A stretch of DNA of 64,000 nt. Origin: Caballeronia terrestris. GTDB lineage: Bacteria > Pseudomonadota > Gammaproteobacteria > Burkholderiales > Burkholderiaceae. Location: contig NZ_FCOL02000021.1 of assembly GCF_001544515.1 (NCBI RefSeq), forward strand, positions 1-64,000, given 5' to 3'. Position 1 is the stretch's first letter. Each line of letters starts with the position of its first letter. Under the pieces are notes generated by a model. That model was not told the DNA's origin, made no database searches, and was given only the letters and a program-made list of their open reading frames with translations. A program made the position numbers and the translations under genes. Below are positions 48,181-57,200 of this stretch, one piece after another.

Positions 48181-48684
48181 ATGGCTCTGCTCAAAATACT
48201 CAACTACCCCGACAAGCGGCTGAACAAGGTGGCGAAACCCGTCGCCGAAGTGGACGGCCGCATTCGCCAACTCGTCGCCGACATGGCCGAGACGATGTAC
48301 GCCGCGCCCGGCGTCGGCCTCGCGGCCACGCAGGTGGACGTGCACGAACGCGTGATCGTGATCGACATTTCCGACGCGCACGACGAACTCCTCGTTTTCA
48401 TCAATCCGGAGATCGTCTGGTCGAGCGAGACGAAGAAGGAGTGGGAAGAAGGCTGCCTTTCGGTGCCCGGCATCTACGATTTCGTCGAGCGGCCGGAGAA
48501 AGTGCGCGTGAAGGCGCTGAACGAGAAGGGCGAAACGTTCGAGATCGACTGCGACGGGCTGCTCGCCGTGTGCATCCAGCATGAGATGGATCATTTGGCG
48601 GGCCATGTGTTCGTCGAATACCTGTCGACGCTCAAGCAGACACGGATTCGCGGCAAGATGAAGAAGCTCGAGAAGGCGCTGTGA
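48181..48684 (+). CDS. def: Peptide deformylase
   Basis: Removes the formyl group from the first methionine of new proteins. A 167-residue protein with all three motifs: 'GVGLAATQ', 'EGCLSVP' (metal-ligand C92) and 'QHEMDHLAG' (H134, E135, H138). The start is the ATG at 48181 ([14 protein letters not shown]), inside a longer open frame that begins at 48073. It is followed by fmt after 47 bp, the usual def-fmt pair in which formylation and deformylation genes are together. Divergent from dprA across a 209-bp region. Confidence 0.97.
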   Translation: MALLKILNYPDKRLNKVAKPVAEVDGRIRQLVADMAETMYAAPGVGLAATQVDVHERVIVIDISDAHDELLVFINPEIVWSSETKKEWEEGCLSVPGIYDFVERPEKVRVKALNEKGETFEIDCDGLLAVCIQHEMDHLAGHVFVEYLSTLKQTRIRGKMKKLEKAL

Positions 48685-48731
48685 CGCGCTTTTCGTTCCA
48701 CATGGACTTGGATTTGCAGGCTGCCTGATCG

Positions 48732-49709
48732 ATGACTCAATCGCTGCGTGTCGTTTTTGCCGGAACACCGGAGTTTGCCGCGGCCGCGCTCGCGGCCATC
48801 CACGCAGCCGGATTCAGCGTGCCGCTCGTGCTGACGCAGCCGGACCGGCCCGCCGGGCGCGGCATGAAACTCACCGCAAGCCCGGTTAAGCGTTTTGCGC
48901 TGGAAAACGGCCTGGAGGTCGCGCAGCCCACTTCGCTACGTCGAAACGGCAAGTATCCGGAGGAAGCATCGGCGGCGATCGATCTACTGCGCGCGACGCC
49001 GCACGACGTCATGGTCGTCGCGGCCTACGGACTGATCCTGCCCCAGGAAGTGCTCGACATCGCGCCGCACGGCTCGATCAACATTCACGCGTCGCTGCTG
49101 CCGCGTTGGCGTGGCGCTGCGCCGATCCACCGCGCGATCGAAGCCGGCGACGCCGAAACCGGCATCACGCTGATGCAGATGGACGCCGGCCTCGACACGG
49201 GCGCGATGATCCGCGAGGCGCGCATCCCGATCCTCCCGGCCGACACCACGGCAACGTTGCACGACCGCCTCGCGCAACTCGGCGCGGACCTGATCGTGCA
49301 GGCGCTGCGCGATCTCGAACGCGACGGCAAGCTCCCGTCCACGCCGCAGCCCGAAAACGGCACAACATACGCGGAAAAGATCGCGAAGCATGAAGCCGCG
49401 CTCGACTGGCGCCGTCCCGCCGATGTTCTGGCGCGCCAGATCCGCGCTTTCGATCCGTTTCCAGGCGCGTTCGGCACGCTCGAAGGCGTCGCGGTGAAAA
49501 TCTGGGCCGCCGAGGTTTTTACTGGCGAAGCGCCCACGAAGGAACCCGGCACGATCGTCGATGTCTCGATGGACGGCGTCGTTGTCTCATGCGGCGAGAG
49601 CGCGTTGCGGCTCACGCAATTGCAAAAACCCGGCGGCAAGCGCTTGCCGGTGCGTGAATTCCTCGCTGGCGCGCAGTTCGCGAAAGGCCAGCGATTCGCG
49701 CTTGCCTAA
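48732..49709 (+). CDS. fmt: Methionyl-tRNA formyltransferase
   Basis: Adds the formyl group from 10-formyl-THF to initiator Met-tRNA. The 325-residue protein starts [23 protein letters not shown]. The formyltransferase motif '[24 protein letters not shown]' holds the catalytic Asn-His, with the Asp in '[18 protein letters not shown]', and a C-terminal OB-like domain follows. Positioned after def, as in many proteobacteria. A -10-like TAGAAT (49735-49740) after the gene may serve the following exporter. Confidence 0.98.
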   Translation: MTQSLRVVFAGTPEFAAAALAAIHAAGFSVPLVLTQPDRPAGRGMKLTASPVKRFALENGLEVAQPTSLRRNGKYPEEASAAIDLLRATPHDVMVVAAYGLILPQEVLDIAPHGSINIHASLLPRWRGAAPIHRAIEAGDAETGITLMQMDAGLDTGAMIREARIPILPADTTATLHDRLAQLGADLIVQALRDLERDGKLPSTPQPENGTTYAEKIAKHEAALDWRRPADVLARQIRAFDPFPGAFGTLEGVAVKIWAAEVFTGEAPTKEPGTIVDVSMDGVVVSCGESALRLTQLQKPGGKRLPVREFLAGAQFAKGQRFALA

Positions 49710-49780
49710 AGCGTAGGCGCACCGCTCCAGGCGCTAGAATTGAAGACTCAAAATAGCGAACGAGTCGCCTGGAGTTCCCC

Positions 49781-50413
49781 ATGCTCGGCATCACCGGTTT
49801 CACGCTCTTTCTCGTCGCGGTCTTCCTGCTGAATGTCACGCCCGGCCCCGACACCGCTTACATCGTCGGGCGCAGCGTCGCGCAAGGGCGGGGCGCCGGC
49901 ATCGTCTCGGCGCTTGGCATATCGGCGGGCTGCATCGTGCACACGCTCGCGTGCGCTTTCGGACTGACGGCGCTGCTCGCTGCATCGGCGACGGCTTTCA
50001 CCGTCGTCAAATTCGCTGGCGCGATCTATCTGATCTATCTCGGCGTGCGGCTGATTTTCGCGAAACCCGACGCCGATGCGCCCGCCGCCACTGAACAAAA
50101 GCCCAAATCGCTGCGACAACTTTTCACGCAGGGCTTCATCACCAACGTGCTGAACCCGAAAGTCGTGTTGTTCTTCGTGTCTTTTTTCCCGCAGTTCGTC
50201 GCCGCCGACAGCCCGCACAAGGTGCTCGCGTTTCTCGCGCTCGGGCTCGTCTTCATTTTGATGAGCACGATCTGGAACTGTTTCGTGGCGTGGATCGCCG
50301 GCAGCGTGACGCAGCGCTTCTCGGGCAAGCCGGGTGTGAAACGCTGGCTGGACCGTGGCGTCGGCGGCGCGTTCGTCGGACTTGGAATAAGGCTCGCGAC
50401 TTCGCACAGGTAA
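49781..50413 (+). CDS. LysE-family exporter
   Basis: A 210-residue inner-membrane protein of the LysE superfamily: 'LLNVTPGPDTAYIVGRSVAQGRGAGIVSALGISAGC' in the first half, 'FITNVLNPKVVLFFVSFFPQFV' in the middle, and about six hydrophobic segments. It exports amino acids or similar small molecules; the substrate is unknown. The ATG at 49781 has TGGAG upstream. A TAGAAT -10 box at 49735-49740 suggests its own promoter. It is a different branch from the exporter at 1092. Confidence 0.92.
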   Translation: MLGITGFTLFLVAVFLLNVTPGPDTAYIVGRSVAQGRGAGIVSALGISAGCIVHTLACAFGLTALLAASATAFTVVKFAGAIYLIYLGVRLIFAKPDADAPAATEQKPKSLRQLFTQGFITNVLNPKVVLFFVSFFPQFVAADSPHKVLAFLALGLVFILMSTIWNCFVAWIAGSVTQRFSGKPGVKRWLDRGVGGAFVGLGIRLATSHR

Positions 50414-50531
50414 TTGAATTATCGGACGGCGCCCATATCTAACGTTTTGCTTACAGTCGGGTCCGTGAGCAATCGTGCTTCGGACCGTTCGCGCGTGACG
50501 CGCATCTGATCAAGGGTGAGGAGTTCCACAC

Positions 50532-51389
50532 ATGTTCAATTGGGTCAAAACCGCGATGCTGATGGCAGCGATCACGGCCCTTTTTGTCGTCATCGGCGGG
50601 ATGATCGGCGGGTCGAAGGGCATGATGCTCGCGCTCGTCGTTGCGCTCGGCATGAATTTCTTCTCGTACTGGTTCTCGGACAAGCTGGTTCTGCGCATGT
50701 ACAACGCGCAGGAAGTCGACGAATCCAGCGCGCCGCAGTTCTACCGGATGGTGCGCGACCTTGCGCAGCGCGCACAGTTGCCGATGCCGAAGGTCTATCT
50801 GATCAACGAAGACGCGCCGAACGCGTTCGCGACCGGCCGCAATCCGGAACACGCGGCCGTCGCGGCGACGACCGGCATTTTGCGCGTGCTCTCCGAGCGG
50901 GAATTGCGCGGCGTGATGGCGCACGAGCTGGCGCACGTCAAGCATCGCGACATCCTGATCTCGACGGTTTCCGCCACGATGGCCGGCGCGATCTCCGCGC
51001 TCGCAAACTTCGCGATGTTCTTCGGCGGGCGCGATTCGGAAGGCCGTCCATCGAATCCGATTGCGAGCATCGCGGTGGCGATCCTCGCGCCTATCGCGGG
51101 CGCGCTGATTCAGATGGCGATCTCCCGTGCGCGCGAATTCGAAGCCGATCGCGGCGGCGCGCAGATTTCCGGCGATCCGCAGGCGCTCGCGAGCGCGCTC
51201 GAGAAGATCCACGCGTACGCGTCGGGCGTGCCGTTCCCGACGGCCGAGGCCCATCCGGCCACCGCGCAGATGATGATCATGAACCCGCTGTCGGGCGGGG
51301 GCATCGCGGGATGGTTTTCCACGCACCCGGCAACCGAGGAGCGTGTCGCCAGGTTGATGGAAATGGCGCGCACGGGGCGGATGGAGTAA
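50532..51389 (+). CDS. htpX: Membrane metalloprotease HtpX
   Basis: A heat-shock-type zinc protease of the inner membrane that degrades misfolded membrane proteins together with FtsH. The 285-residue protein starts [23 protein letters not shown]; two N-terminal membrane segments are followed by the catalytic HELAH (H131, E132, H135) and a downstream '[25 protein letters not shown]' with the third zinc-ligand Glu. Two further hydrophobic segments are present. An AAGGGTGAGGAG stretch precedes the start. A 11-bp hairpin lies after the gene. Confidence 0.97.
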   Translation: MFNWVKTAMLMAAITALFVVIGGMIGGSKGMMLALVVALGMNFFSYWFSDKLVLRMYNAQEVDESSAPQFYRMVRDLAQRAQLPMPKVYLINEDAPNAFATGRNPEHAAVAATTGILRVLSERELRGVMAHELAHVKHRDILISTVSATMAGAISALANFAMFFGGRDSEGRPSNPIASIAVAILAPIAGALIQMAISRAREFEADRGGAQISGDPQALASALEKIHAYASGVPFPTAEAHPATAQMMIMNPLSGGGIAGWFSTHPATEERVARLMEMARTGRME

Positions 51390-51403
51390 GCGCGCCTTGT
51401 CTT

Positions 51404-51431
51404 AGCGCGGCGGCGGTCCAGCCGCCGCGCT
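51404..51431. terminator. GC-rich hairpin after htpX
   Basis: A perfect 11-bp stem (AGCGCGGCGGC with GCCGCCGCGCT) and a 6-nt loop, without a T tract. It may end htpX transcription or be only a stable RNA structure. Confidence 0.4.
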
Positions 51432-51522
51432 CCTACCCCGCTGTAATCCCCCTCTCCCCCGCAAGTTACAATGCCTCGTTTGTGCGAGCCGGCATTTTGC
51501 CGCTCGACGTCCTGGCTCCCAC

Positions 51523-52938
51523 ATGACCGACAAGCCTTCCCGCCGGCGCGCCGCTCCCTCGGCCGATCAGCCGATAGCGTCGTCCGACGCCCATCTCAGC
51601 ACGTTGCACCTCGCTTCCGATTCGCTCGCGTTCGCGCTCGATGGCGCCGCGCAAGCCGTCGGCGCCGTGCGCGCCGGCGCGGCGTTGCCCGCGGCGCTGC
51701 AAACCGTGATGGCGTCGGGGAATCACGCGGCCGCGCGCGGGGCGACGCAAGACATCGCGTATCGCACGATGCGCCGTCTCGCCCTCGCCGACGCGCTCCT
51801 CCAAAAGCTCATGCGCAAGGCCCCGCCGCCGCACGTCGCTAACGTGCTCGCGTGCGCGTTCGCCTTGCTCGTCGACGACGAAGCGCACGCCGCATACACG
51901 CCGTTCACGGTCGTCGATCAGGCGGTCAACGCGATCGCCGCGCGCCGCGAGTTCGCGTTCGCAAAGGGCCTCGTCAACGCCGTGCTGCGCAACTTCCTGC
52001 GCGATCGCGAAAAACTGCTCGGCGAGGTTACGCAAGACCCGGTGGCGCGCTGGAATTACCCGTCGTGGTGGATCGACGCCGTCAAGCGCGGCCAGCCCGA
52101 CGCGTGGGAAAGCATCCTCGAGGCGGGCAACCGCCAGGGTCCGCTGGCGCTGCGTGTGAACGCGCGCCGCACGAGCGTCGCCGGTTATCTCGAAACGCTG
52201 AAGGCCGCGAACATCGAGGCGCACGCCGCCGGTGAACACGCGGTTCGCCTGCAAACGCCGATGCCGGTCGACAAGATCCCCGGTTTCGACGATGGCATCG
52301 TCTCCGTGCAGGACGCCGGCGCGCAACTCGCCGCGCAACTGCTCGGCGCGAAGGACGGCATGCGCGTGCTCGACGCGTGCGCCGCGCCCGGTGGCAAGAC
52401 GGGCCACGTGCTGGAACTGGCAAAGGTCGAGCTGATCGCGCTCGAAAGCGATGCGCAGCGCGCGAGCCGCATCAAGCAGAACCTGGAGCGGCTGAATCTC
52501 GAAGCGGAAATCCGCGTCGGCGATGCGGGCGAGCCGTCCGAATGGTCCGACGGCGATCCCTTCGACCGCATTCTCGCCGACGTGCCGTGCTCGGCATCGG
52601 GCATCGTGCGGCGTCATCCGGACATTCGCTGGCTGCGTCGTCCGTCGGACATCGCGGCGCTCGTCGCGGAGCAGCGGCGCATTCTCACGGCGCTCTGGCC
52701 GCTCGTTGCAACGGGCGGCGAGCTGCTCTACGTGACGTGTTCGATCTTTCCCGAAGAGGGCGAACTGCAGGCGCAGTGGTTTGGAGACACGCACGAAGAT
52801 GCGGTACGATTGGACGCGCCGGGGCAATTATTGCCGACCAACGCCCGCGCGAGCGCCGCTTCTTCCACCTCGAACCGGGACGCGGAACCCTTCGCGGACC
52901 ACGACGGATTCTTCTACGCGCGCTTCCAGAAACGGTGA
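51523..52938 (+). CDS. rsmB: 16S rRNA (cytosine-967-C5) methyltransferase RsmB
   Basis: A 471-residue SAM-dependent RNA methyltransferase with an N-terminal NusB-like domain (about residues 40-180) and a C-terminal methyltransferase. The SAM-binding site is 'VLDACAAPGGKTGHVLEL'. The two cysteines used by RNA m5C enzymes are C356 in 'ADVPCSASGIVRRHPDIRWLR' and C406 in 'YVTCSIFPEEGE'. The GTG of the next gene overlaps its stop (GTGA). A -10-like TACAAT lies about 50 bp upstream (51467-51472). Confidence 0.95.
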   Translation: MTDKPSRRRAAPSADQPIASSDAHLSTLHLASDSLAFALDGAAQAVGAVRAGAALPAALQTVMASGNHAAARGATQDIAYRTMRRLALADALLQKLMRKAPPPHVANVLACAFALLVDDEAHAAYTPFTVVDQAVNAIAARREFAFAKGLVNAVLRNFLRDREKLLGEVTQDPVARWNYPSWWIDAVKRGQPDAWESILEAGNRQGPLALRVNARRTSVAGYLETLKAANIEAHAAGEHAVRLQTPMPVDKIPGFDDGIVSVQDAGAQLAAQLLGAKDGMRVLDACAAPGGKTGHVLELAKVELIALESDAQRASRIKQNLERLNLEAEIRVGDAGEPSEWSDGDPFDRILADVPCSASGIVRRHPDIRWLRRPSDIAALVAEQRRILTALWPLVATGGELLYVTCSIFPEEGELQAQWFGDTHEDAVRLDAPGQLLPTNARASAASSTSNRDAEPFADHDGFFYARFQKR

Positions 52939-53531
52939 CGATCAAACGCTTTTTCCCGCTTCGGCTCGTGGCCGTGGTCTGGACTGCGCTGGCGCTCTTT
53001 CTGAGCTTCGTCGCAGCCGAACCCGCCCTCGCCGACCCGATCGCCGTTCAGCGCGCGTCGCTGCAGGCGGACGGCAGCGGCTGGAGCATCGACGCCCGCT
53101 TCGAATTCGACCTCAACAGCAGTCTCGAAGACGCCGTCAACAAAGGCGTCCCGCTCTATTTCACGACCGATTTCAACCTCTCGCGGCCACGCTGGTACTG
53201 GTTCGACGAAGAACCGGTGAACGTGTCGCAGAGCATTCGCCTTTCCTTCCAGCCGCTCACGCGCGAGTACCGCGTGTCGACGGGCGGCCTGCAACTCGGC
53301 TTCAGCTCCCTCAATGAAGCGCTCGACGTGATCAAGCACGTGACCTCGTGGCACGTCATCGACCGCAATCAGGTGAAGGCGGGCGAAACCTATATCGCAT
53401 CCGTGCGGATGCAGCTCGACATCGCGCTGATGCCCAAGCCGTTCCAGATCGATGCGGTGAACAACCGCGACTGGAGCCTGTCTTCCGACTGGAAACGATT
53501 CAACTTTACGGCGGCCGAGCGTGCTAAATAA
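52935..53531 (+). CDS. DUF4390-family secreted or membrane-anchored protein
   Basis: A 198-residue protein of the DUF4390 family, of unknown function. The N-terminus (MTIKRFFPLRLVAVVWTALALFLSFVAAEPALA) is a signal peptide or membrane anchor, so the rest acts in the periplasm; the predicted fold is mainly beta strands ('SWHVIDRNQVKAGETYIASVRMQLDIALMPKPFQIDAVN'). The start is a GTG at 52935 overlapping the rsmB stop (GTGA), and its own stop overlaps the start of the sensor kinase by 11 bp, so it is translationally linked to both. It is probably a partner of the NtrYX-like system, which is inference. Confidence 0.85.
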   Translation: MTIKRFFPLRLVAVVWTALALFLSFVAAEPALADPIAVQRASLQADGSGWSIDARFEFDLNSSLEDAVNKGVPLYFTTDFNLSRPRWYWFDEEPVNVSQSIRLSFQPLTREYRVSTGGLQLGFSSLNEALDVIKHVTSWHVIDRNQVKAGETYIASVRMQLDIALMPKPFQIDAVNNRDWSLSSDWKRFNFTAAERAK

Positions 53532-55947
53532 ACTCCGCCGCCGTCGCACGGACATGAAGAGCTTCGTCGTTCGACTGCTCGTGTCGACCGTCGCCATCAC
53601 GGCAGTGCTTCTGCTCGTGATGCTCGCGCTCGCGAGTGCGAACACCGAATTCTTCGATCGCTACTACTCGTGGCTCTATGCCGCGAACGTCGCCGTCGCC
53701 GTGACGTTCCTGGCGATCGTCGCGGGGCTCGTGCTGATCATCGTGTCGCGTGTGCGGCAGGGCAAGTTCGGCACGCGGCTGCTCGCGAAACTCGCGTTCA
53801 TCTTCGCGCTCGTGGGCGTCGTGCCGGGCGCGATCATTTACGTCGTGTCGTATCAGTTCGTGTCGCGCAGCATCGAATCGTGGTTCGACGTGAACGTCGA
53901 AACCGCACTCACGTCCGGGCTCAATCTCGGGCGCGGCATGCTCGACGCGTCGCTCTCGGACTTGCAGAACAAGGGCCGGTTGATGAGCGACCAGCTCTCG
54001 AGCGCCGATCCAACGAGCCTCACGCTCGCTCTTCTGCGCCTGCGCGACCAGTTCAACGTGCAGGACGCGACCATCGTCGAGCCGATGCGCAGCGGCGGCG
54101 GCACCGCGCCCGACGTGCGCGTGGTCGCGCAGGCGTCGAGCAATTTCTCGGCGCTCGTGCCGGACAACCTGCCGACGCCGCTGATGATCAACCAGGCACG
54201 CGACCGTCCGTATGGCGCGATCGAAGGCGAGGTCGACGGCGAGCCCGGCGTGACTGGTCCGAAGGGCGCGCTGCGTCTGCGCGTGATCGTGAAGATCCCC
54301 GATCCGACGACGACCGAACTGCAGCCCGTCGAGCGCTTCCTGCAGATCGAGCAGCCGGTGAGCCAGGCGCTCGCGCACAACGCGGATGCCGTGCAGCGCG
54401 CGTATCGCGAATATCAAGAGAAGCGTCTCGGGCGCACCGGCTTGCGCAAGATGTACATCGGCACGCTGACGCTCGCGCTCTTCCTCGCGACCTTCATCGC
54501 GATGATGCTCGCGCTCGCGCTCGGGAATCAGCTCGCGCGGCCGCTTTTCCTGCTCGCGCAAGGGACGAAGGAGGTCGCGGAGGGCGACTACACGCCCAAA
54601 CGCGAGGTGAAATCGCGCGATGAACTCGGCTTTCTCACGCAGTCGTTCAACGCGATGACGCGGCAGTTATCGGAAGCTCGCGCGGCGGTTGAGAACAATC
54701 GCATCGCGCTGGAGCATTCGAAGGCGTATCTCGAGAGCATTCTGGCGAATCTGACGGCGGGCGTATTCGTCTTCGACCGGCAGTTCCGCCTCACCACCGC
54801 GAATCGCGGCGCCGAGCGCATTTTCCGGCAGCCGTTCAGCGCGTCGCTGAATCTGCCGCTCGAACAGATCGACGTGCTCGCCGACTTCGGCGCGATGGTC
54901 AGGAAGGCGTTCGCCGAGCGCGACGCGGCATCGATCGGCAGCGGTCAGCCGGTCGGCGATCGCGGCCACTGGCAGCAGCAACTGGCCGTCGCGGTGCCGG
55001 GCGAAAACGAGCCGCTCACGCTTCTCGTACGCGGCACGCAGTTGCTGAGCGCCACCGAAAGCGACACCGAAGACGCCGAGACGACCGGCTACGTCGTCGT
55101 GTTCGACGATATTTCCGACGTCATCTCGGCGCAGCGGTCGGTCGCGTGGGGCGAGGTGGCGCGGCGTCTCGCGCACGAGATCAAGAATCCGCTCACGCCG
55201 ATCCAGCTTTCCGCCGAGCGCCTGCAGATGAAGCTCGCCGACAAGCTCTCGCCGCACGACGCCGACGTGCTCAAGCGCGGCGCGACGACCATCGTGAACC
55301 AGGTGCAGGCGATGAAGCAGATGGTCGACGATTTCCGCGAATACGCGCGCACGCCGCCGGCGGTGCTCGGCAACCTGCAACTGAACGATCTCGTCGGCGA
55401 AGTGCTGACGCTGTACGGCATCGAGGAAGGCAAGAGCGCGATCGCCATCGATCTCACGAAGCTGCCGGTGATCCGCGGCGATGCGACGCAGCTTCGGCAG
55501 GTGATCCACAACCTCCTGCAAAATGCGCAGGATGCAGTTGCCGACGTCGCCGAGCCGCGCGTGCTGCTCGAAACGAGGACAGTAGAATATGGCGACCCCG
55601 ATTCGTCCGGCCACGCGCGTGTCGCGGTGCGGCTGACGGTATCGGATAACGGTCCGGGCTTTTCAGCGCGCATACTGTCGCGCGCGTTCGAGCCTTACGT
55701 CACGACGAAGGCGAAGGGCACGGGACTGGGTCTTGCAACGGTGAAGAAGATCGTCGACGAGCATGGCGCGCGCATCGACATTCGTAATCGGTCGAAGGCG
55801 GCAGAGGTGATCGAAGGCGCGCAGATTTCGATTTTGTTCCTGCAACTCGCGGACGACGCCGCCCAGCCGGGCGCGAGCCCGCCGGCAGCGAGCGCGGCGC
55901 TGGGCCACGGAACGACAAAAGCAACAGTGCAGACAAGGGCAGCGTAA
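53521..55947 (+). CDS. ntrY: NtrY-like sensor histidine kinase
   Basis: An 808-residue inner-membrane kinase. There are several N-terminal membrane segments around a periplasmic sensor region, a HAMP domain after 'FIAMMLALALGNQLARPLFLLAQGTKEVAEGDY', a PAS-like domain near residue 420, and the kinase core: phospho-acceptor H552 in 'RRLAHEIKNPLTPIQLSAERL', N-box 'QVIHNLLQNAQDA', 'DNGPGFS' and 'TTKAKGTGLGLATV'. The GTG start at 53521 overlaps the upstream gene by 11 bp. The stop is immediately followed by the response regulator ATG. NtrY-type kinases sense nitrogen or redox state; the signal here is unknown. Confidence 0.93.
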   Translation: MLNKLRRRRTDMKSFVVRLLVSTVAITAVLLLVMLALASANTEFFDRYYSWLYAANVAVAVTFLAIVAGLVLIIVSRVRQGKFGTRLLAKLAFIFALVGVVPGAIIYVVSYQFVSRSIESWFDVNVETALTSGLNLGRGMLDASLSDLQNKGRLMSDQLSSADPTSLTLALLRLRDQFNVQDATIVEPMRSGGGTAPDVRVVAQASSNFSALVPDNLPTPLMINQARDRPYGAIEGEVDGEPGVTGPKGALRLRVIVKIPDPTTTELQPVERFLQIEQPVSQALAHNADAVQRAYREYQEKRLGRTGLRKMYIGTLTLALFLATFIAMMLALALGNQLARPLFLLAQGTKEVAEGDYTPKREVKSRDELGFLTQSFNAMTRQLSEARAAVENNRIALEHSKAYLESILANLTAGVFVFDRQFRLTTANRGAERIFRQPFSASLNLPLEQIDVLADFGAMVRKAFAERDAASIGSGQPVGDRGHWQQQLAVAVPGENEPLTLLVRGTQLLSATESDTEDAETTGYVVVFDDISDVISAQRSVAWGEVARRLAHEIKNPLTPIQLSAERLQMKLADKLSPHDADVLKRGATTIVNQVQAMKQMVDDFREYARTPPAVLGNLQLNDLVGEVLTLYGIEEGKSAIAIDLTKLPVIRGDATQLRQVIHNLLQNAQDAVADVAEPRVLLETRTVEYGDPDSSGHARVAVRLTVSDNGPGFSARILSRAFEPYVTTKAKGTGLGLATVKKIVDEHGARIDIRNRSKAAEVIEGAQISILFLQLADDAAQPGASPPAASAALGHGTTKATVQTRAA

Positions 55948-56664
55948 ATGGCAACCATCCTGGTGGTAGACGACGAAATGGGTATCCGGGAATTGCTCTC
56001 GGAGATCCTGAGCGACGAGGGGCATGCGGTGGAGGCGGCGGAGAACGCGCAGCAGGCGCGCGACTACCGTTTGCGGCAAGCGCCCGATCTCGTCCTGCTC
56101 GACATCTGGATGCCCGACACCGACGGCGTCACCTTGCTGAAGGAGTGGGCGGCGCAAGGCAAGCTGACGATGCCGGTCATCATGATGTCGGGGCACGCGA
56201 CCATCGACACGGCCGTCGAGGCGACGAAGATCGGCGCGCTCAACTTCCTCGAAAAGCCGATCGCGCTGCAAAAGCTGCTGAAGGCGGTCGAGCAGGGGCT
56301 CGCGCACGGAACAGCGGCGGCGCCGATCCTCTCGGCGGCGGCGAAGCCTCCGTTGCCGGCGGGCGCATCGAGCGTGCCGGCCGCAGCGGCGCTGCCGAGC
56401 GCGTCGACGTTGAATGCGTCGGGTGATTCCAGTGTGGCTGGGGCGGCGCACGCGCAGCCGGGGCAGACGGCATCGATTTCCTTCGACATCCCGTTGCGCG
56501 ACGCCCGCGATGCCTTCGAACGCGCGTACTTCGAGTATCACCTCGCGCGCGAGAACGGCAGCATGACGCGCGTCGCGGAGAAGACGGGGCTCGAGCGCAC
56601 GCACTTGTATCGCAAGCTGAAGCAGCTCGGCGTCGATCTCGGGAAGAACAAAAGCGAGGCTTAA
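55948..56664 (+). CDS. ntrX: NtrX-like response regulator lacking the AAA+ domain
   Basis: A 238-residue regulator. The receiver domain has the acidic pocket 'VVDDE', the phospho-acceptor D52 in 'LVLLDIWMPDTDG' and the Lys of 'NFLEKPI'. After a long Ala/Pro-rich linker (about residues 125-180) comes a Fis-type helix-turn-helix 'DAFERAYFEYHLARENGSMTRVAEKTGLERTHLYRKLKQLGVDL', as at the end of NtrX. The central sigma-54 AAA+ ATPase domain of ordinary NtrX is missing, so it cannot activate sigma-54 promoters in the usual way. ATG follows the kinase stop directly (TAAATG). Confidence 0.9.
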   Translation: MATILVVDDEMGIRELLSEILSDEGHAVEAAENAQQARDYRLRQAPDLVLLDIWMPDTDGVTLLKEWAAQGKLTMPVIMMSGHATIDTAVEATKIGALNFLEKPIALQKLLKAVEQGLAHGTAAAPILSAAAKPPLPAGASSVPAAAALPSASTLNASGDSSVAGAAHAQPGQTASISFDIPLRDARDAFERAYFEYHLARENGSMTRVAEKTGLERTHLYRKLKQLGVDLGKNKSEA

Positions 56665-56713
56665 GGCCCGCTGGAGGCCGCTCCGCGATTTTAGGAAAAT
56701 TGCCCAAAAGCGC

Positions 56714-56742
56714 TTGAGCGACACAAACCGCTTTGATATACT
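56714..56742 (+). promoter_or_regulatory. Promoter of tRNA-Phe
   Basis: TTGAGC at 56714-56719 and TATACT at 56737-56742 with a 17-bp spacer, 12 bp before the tRNA. Confidence 0.8.
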
Positions 56743-56754
56743 CTCGTTCTCGTT

Positions 56755-56830
56755 GGCCCGGTAGCTCAGTTGGTAGAGCAGCGGATTGAAAATCCGCGTG
56801 TCGATGGTTCGATTCCGTCCCAGGCCACCA
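56755..56830 (+). tRNA. tRNA-Phe (anticodon GAA)
   Basis: A 76-nt cloverleaf with an encoded CCA end. The D arm is 'AGCTCAGTTGGTAGAGC', the anticodon stem-loop is GCGGA-TTGAAAA-TCCGC giving GAA (Phe), and the T loop is TTCGATT. The acceptor arms GGCCCGG and CCAGGCC pair except for a C5-A68 mismatch. A promoter precedes it and a terminator follows at 56843. Confidence 0.97.
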
Positions 56831-56842
56831 AAGTTGCAAGGA

Positions 56843-56875
56843 AGCCCAAGAGCCAATCGGTTCTTGGGCTTTTTC
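56843..56875 (+). terminator. Terminator after tRNA-Phe
   Basis: A 9-bp stem (AGCCCAAGA with TCTTGGGCT) around a loop of about 10 nt, followed by TTTTTCC. Confidence 0.85.
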
Positions 56876-56944
56876 CTTTGTGGCGCGTTTGGCGTGATGC
56901 ACGAGGCCGGGAAAATAGTGCCGTGCTAAAATCTCAACTGATTT

Positions 56945-56989
56945 AAGGACTTGCGCTACCTCCATCGGCTCGCAGGTCCTTTTCGTTTT
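56945..56989 (+). other. Attenuator-like hairpin upstream of queC
   Basis: An 11-bp stem (AAGGACTTGCG with CGCAGGTCCTT, one G-U) around a 15-nt loop, followed by TTCGTTTT. With a TAAAAT box at 56927-56932, an RNA started there would enter the hairpin within about 7 nt and could terminate at the T tract. Confidence 0.4.
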
Positions 56990-57200
56990 GGCGGCCGAAA
57001 GTCCGCGTGACGCGTCTCTGGGAGTGTCCGACGCCAAAGGCGCGCCGAAATCAGCGGCATAACGAGCGCTCGCGCCTGCCTCGATCCGCGCCGCCTATAC
57101 TGGACGAGCCGGCCCGGCCGGCCGCGTCGCCCGATGTGGACCGCGATCTTGCGTGACATCCCGCGCCGCGCCACATCAGACACTTTCACGGAGTTTCACG

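Larger units (their letters stand above)
56831..57200. other. Leader region between tRNA-Phe and queC
   Basis: Apart from the tRNA terminator and a hairpin at 56945-56981, no gene was seen. Two candidate -10 boxes occur: TAAAAT at 56927-56932 just before the hairpin, and TATACT at 57096-57101 about 100 bp before queC. No preQ1-riboswitch sequence pattern was recognised. Confidence 0.45.

Noticed and set aside
49781-51389. A toxin-antitoxin or defence unit near htpX
   Set aside because: Both genes are ordinary (LysE exporter and HtpX protease).
56945-57000. preQ1 riboswitch upstream of queC
   Set aside because: The hairpin lacks the A-rich tail and conserved loop bases of preQ1-I that I know; kept only as an unexplained hairpin.
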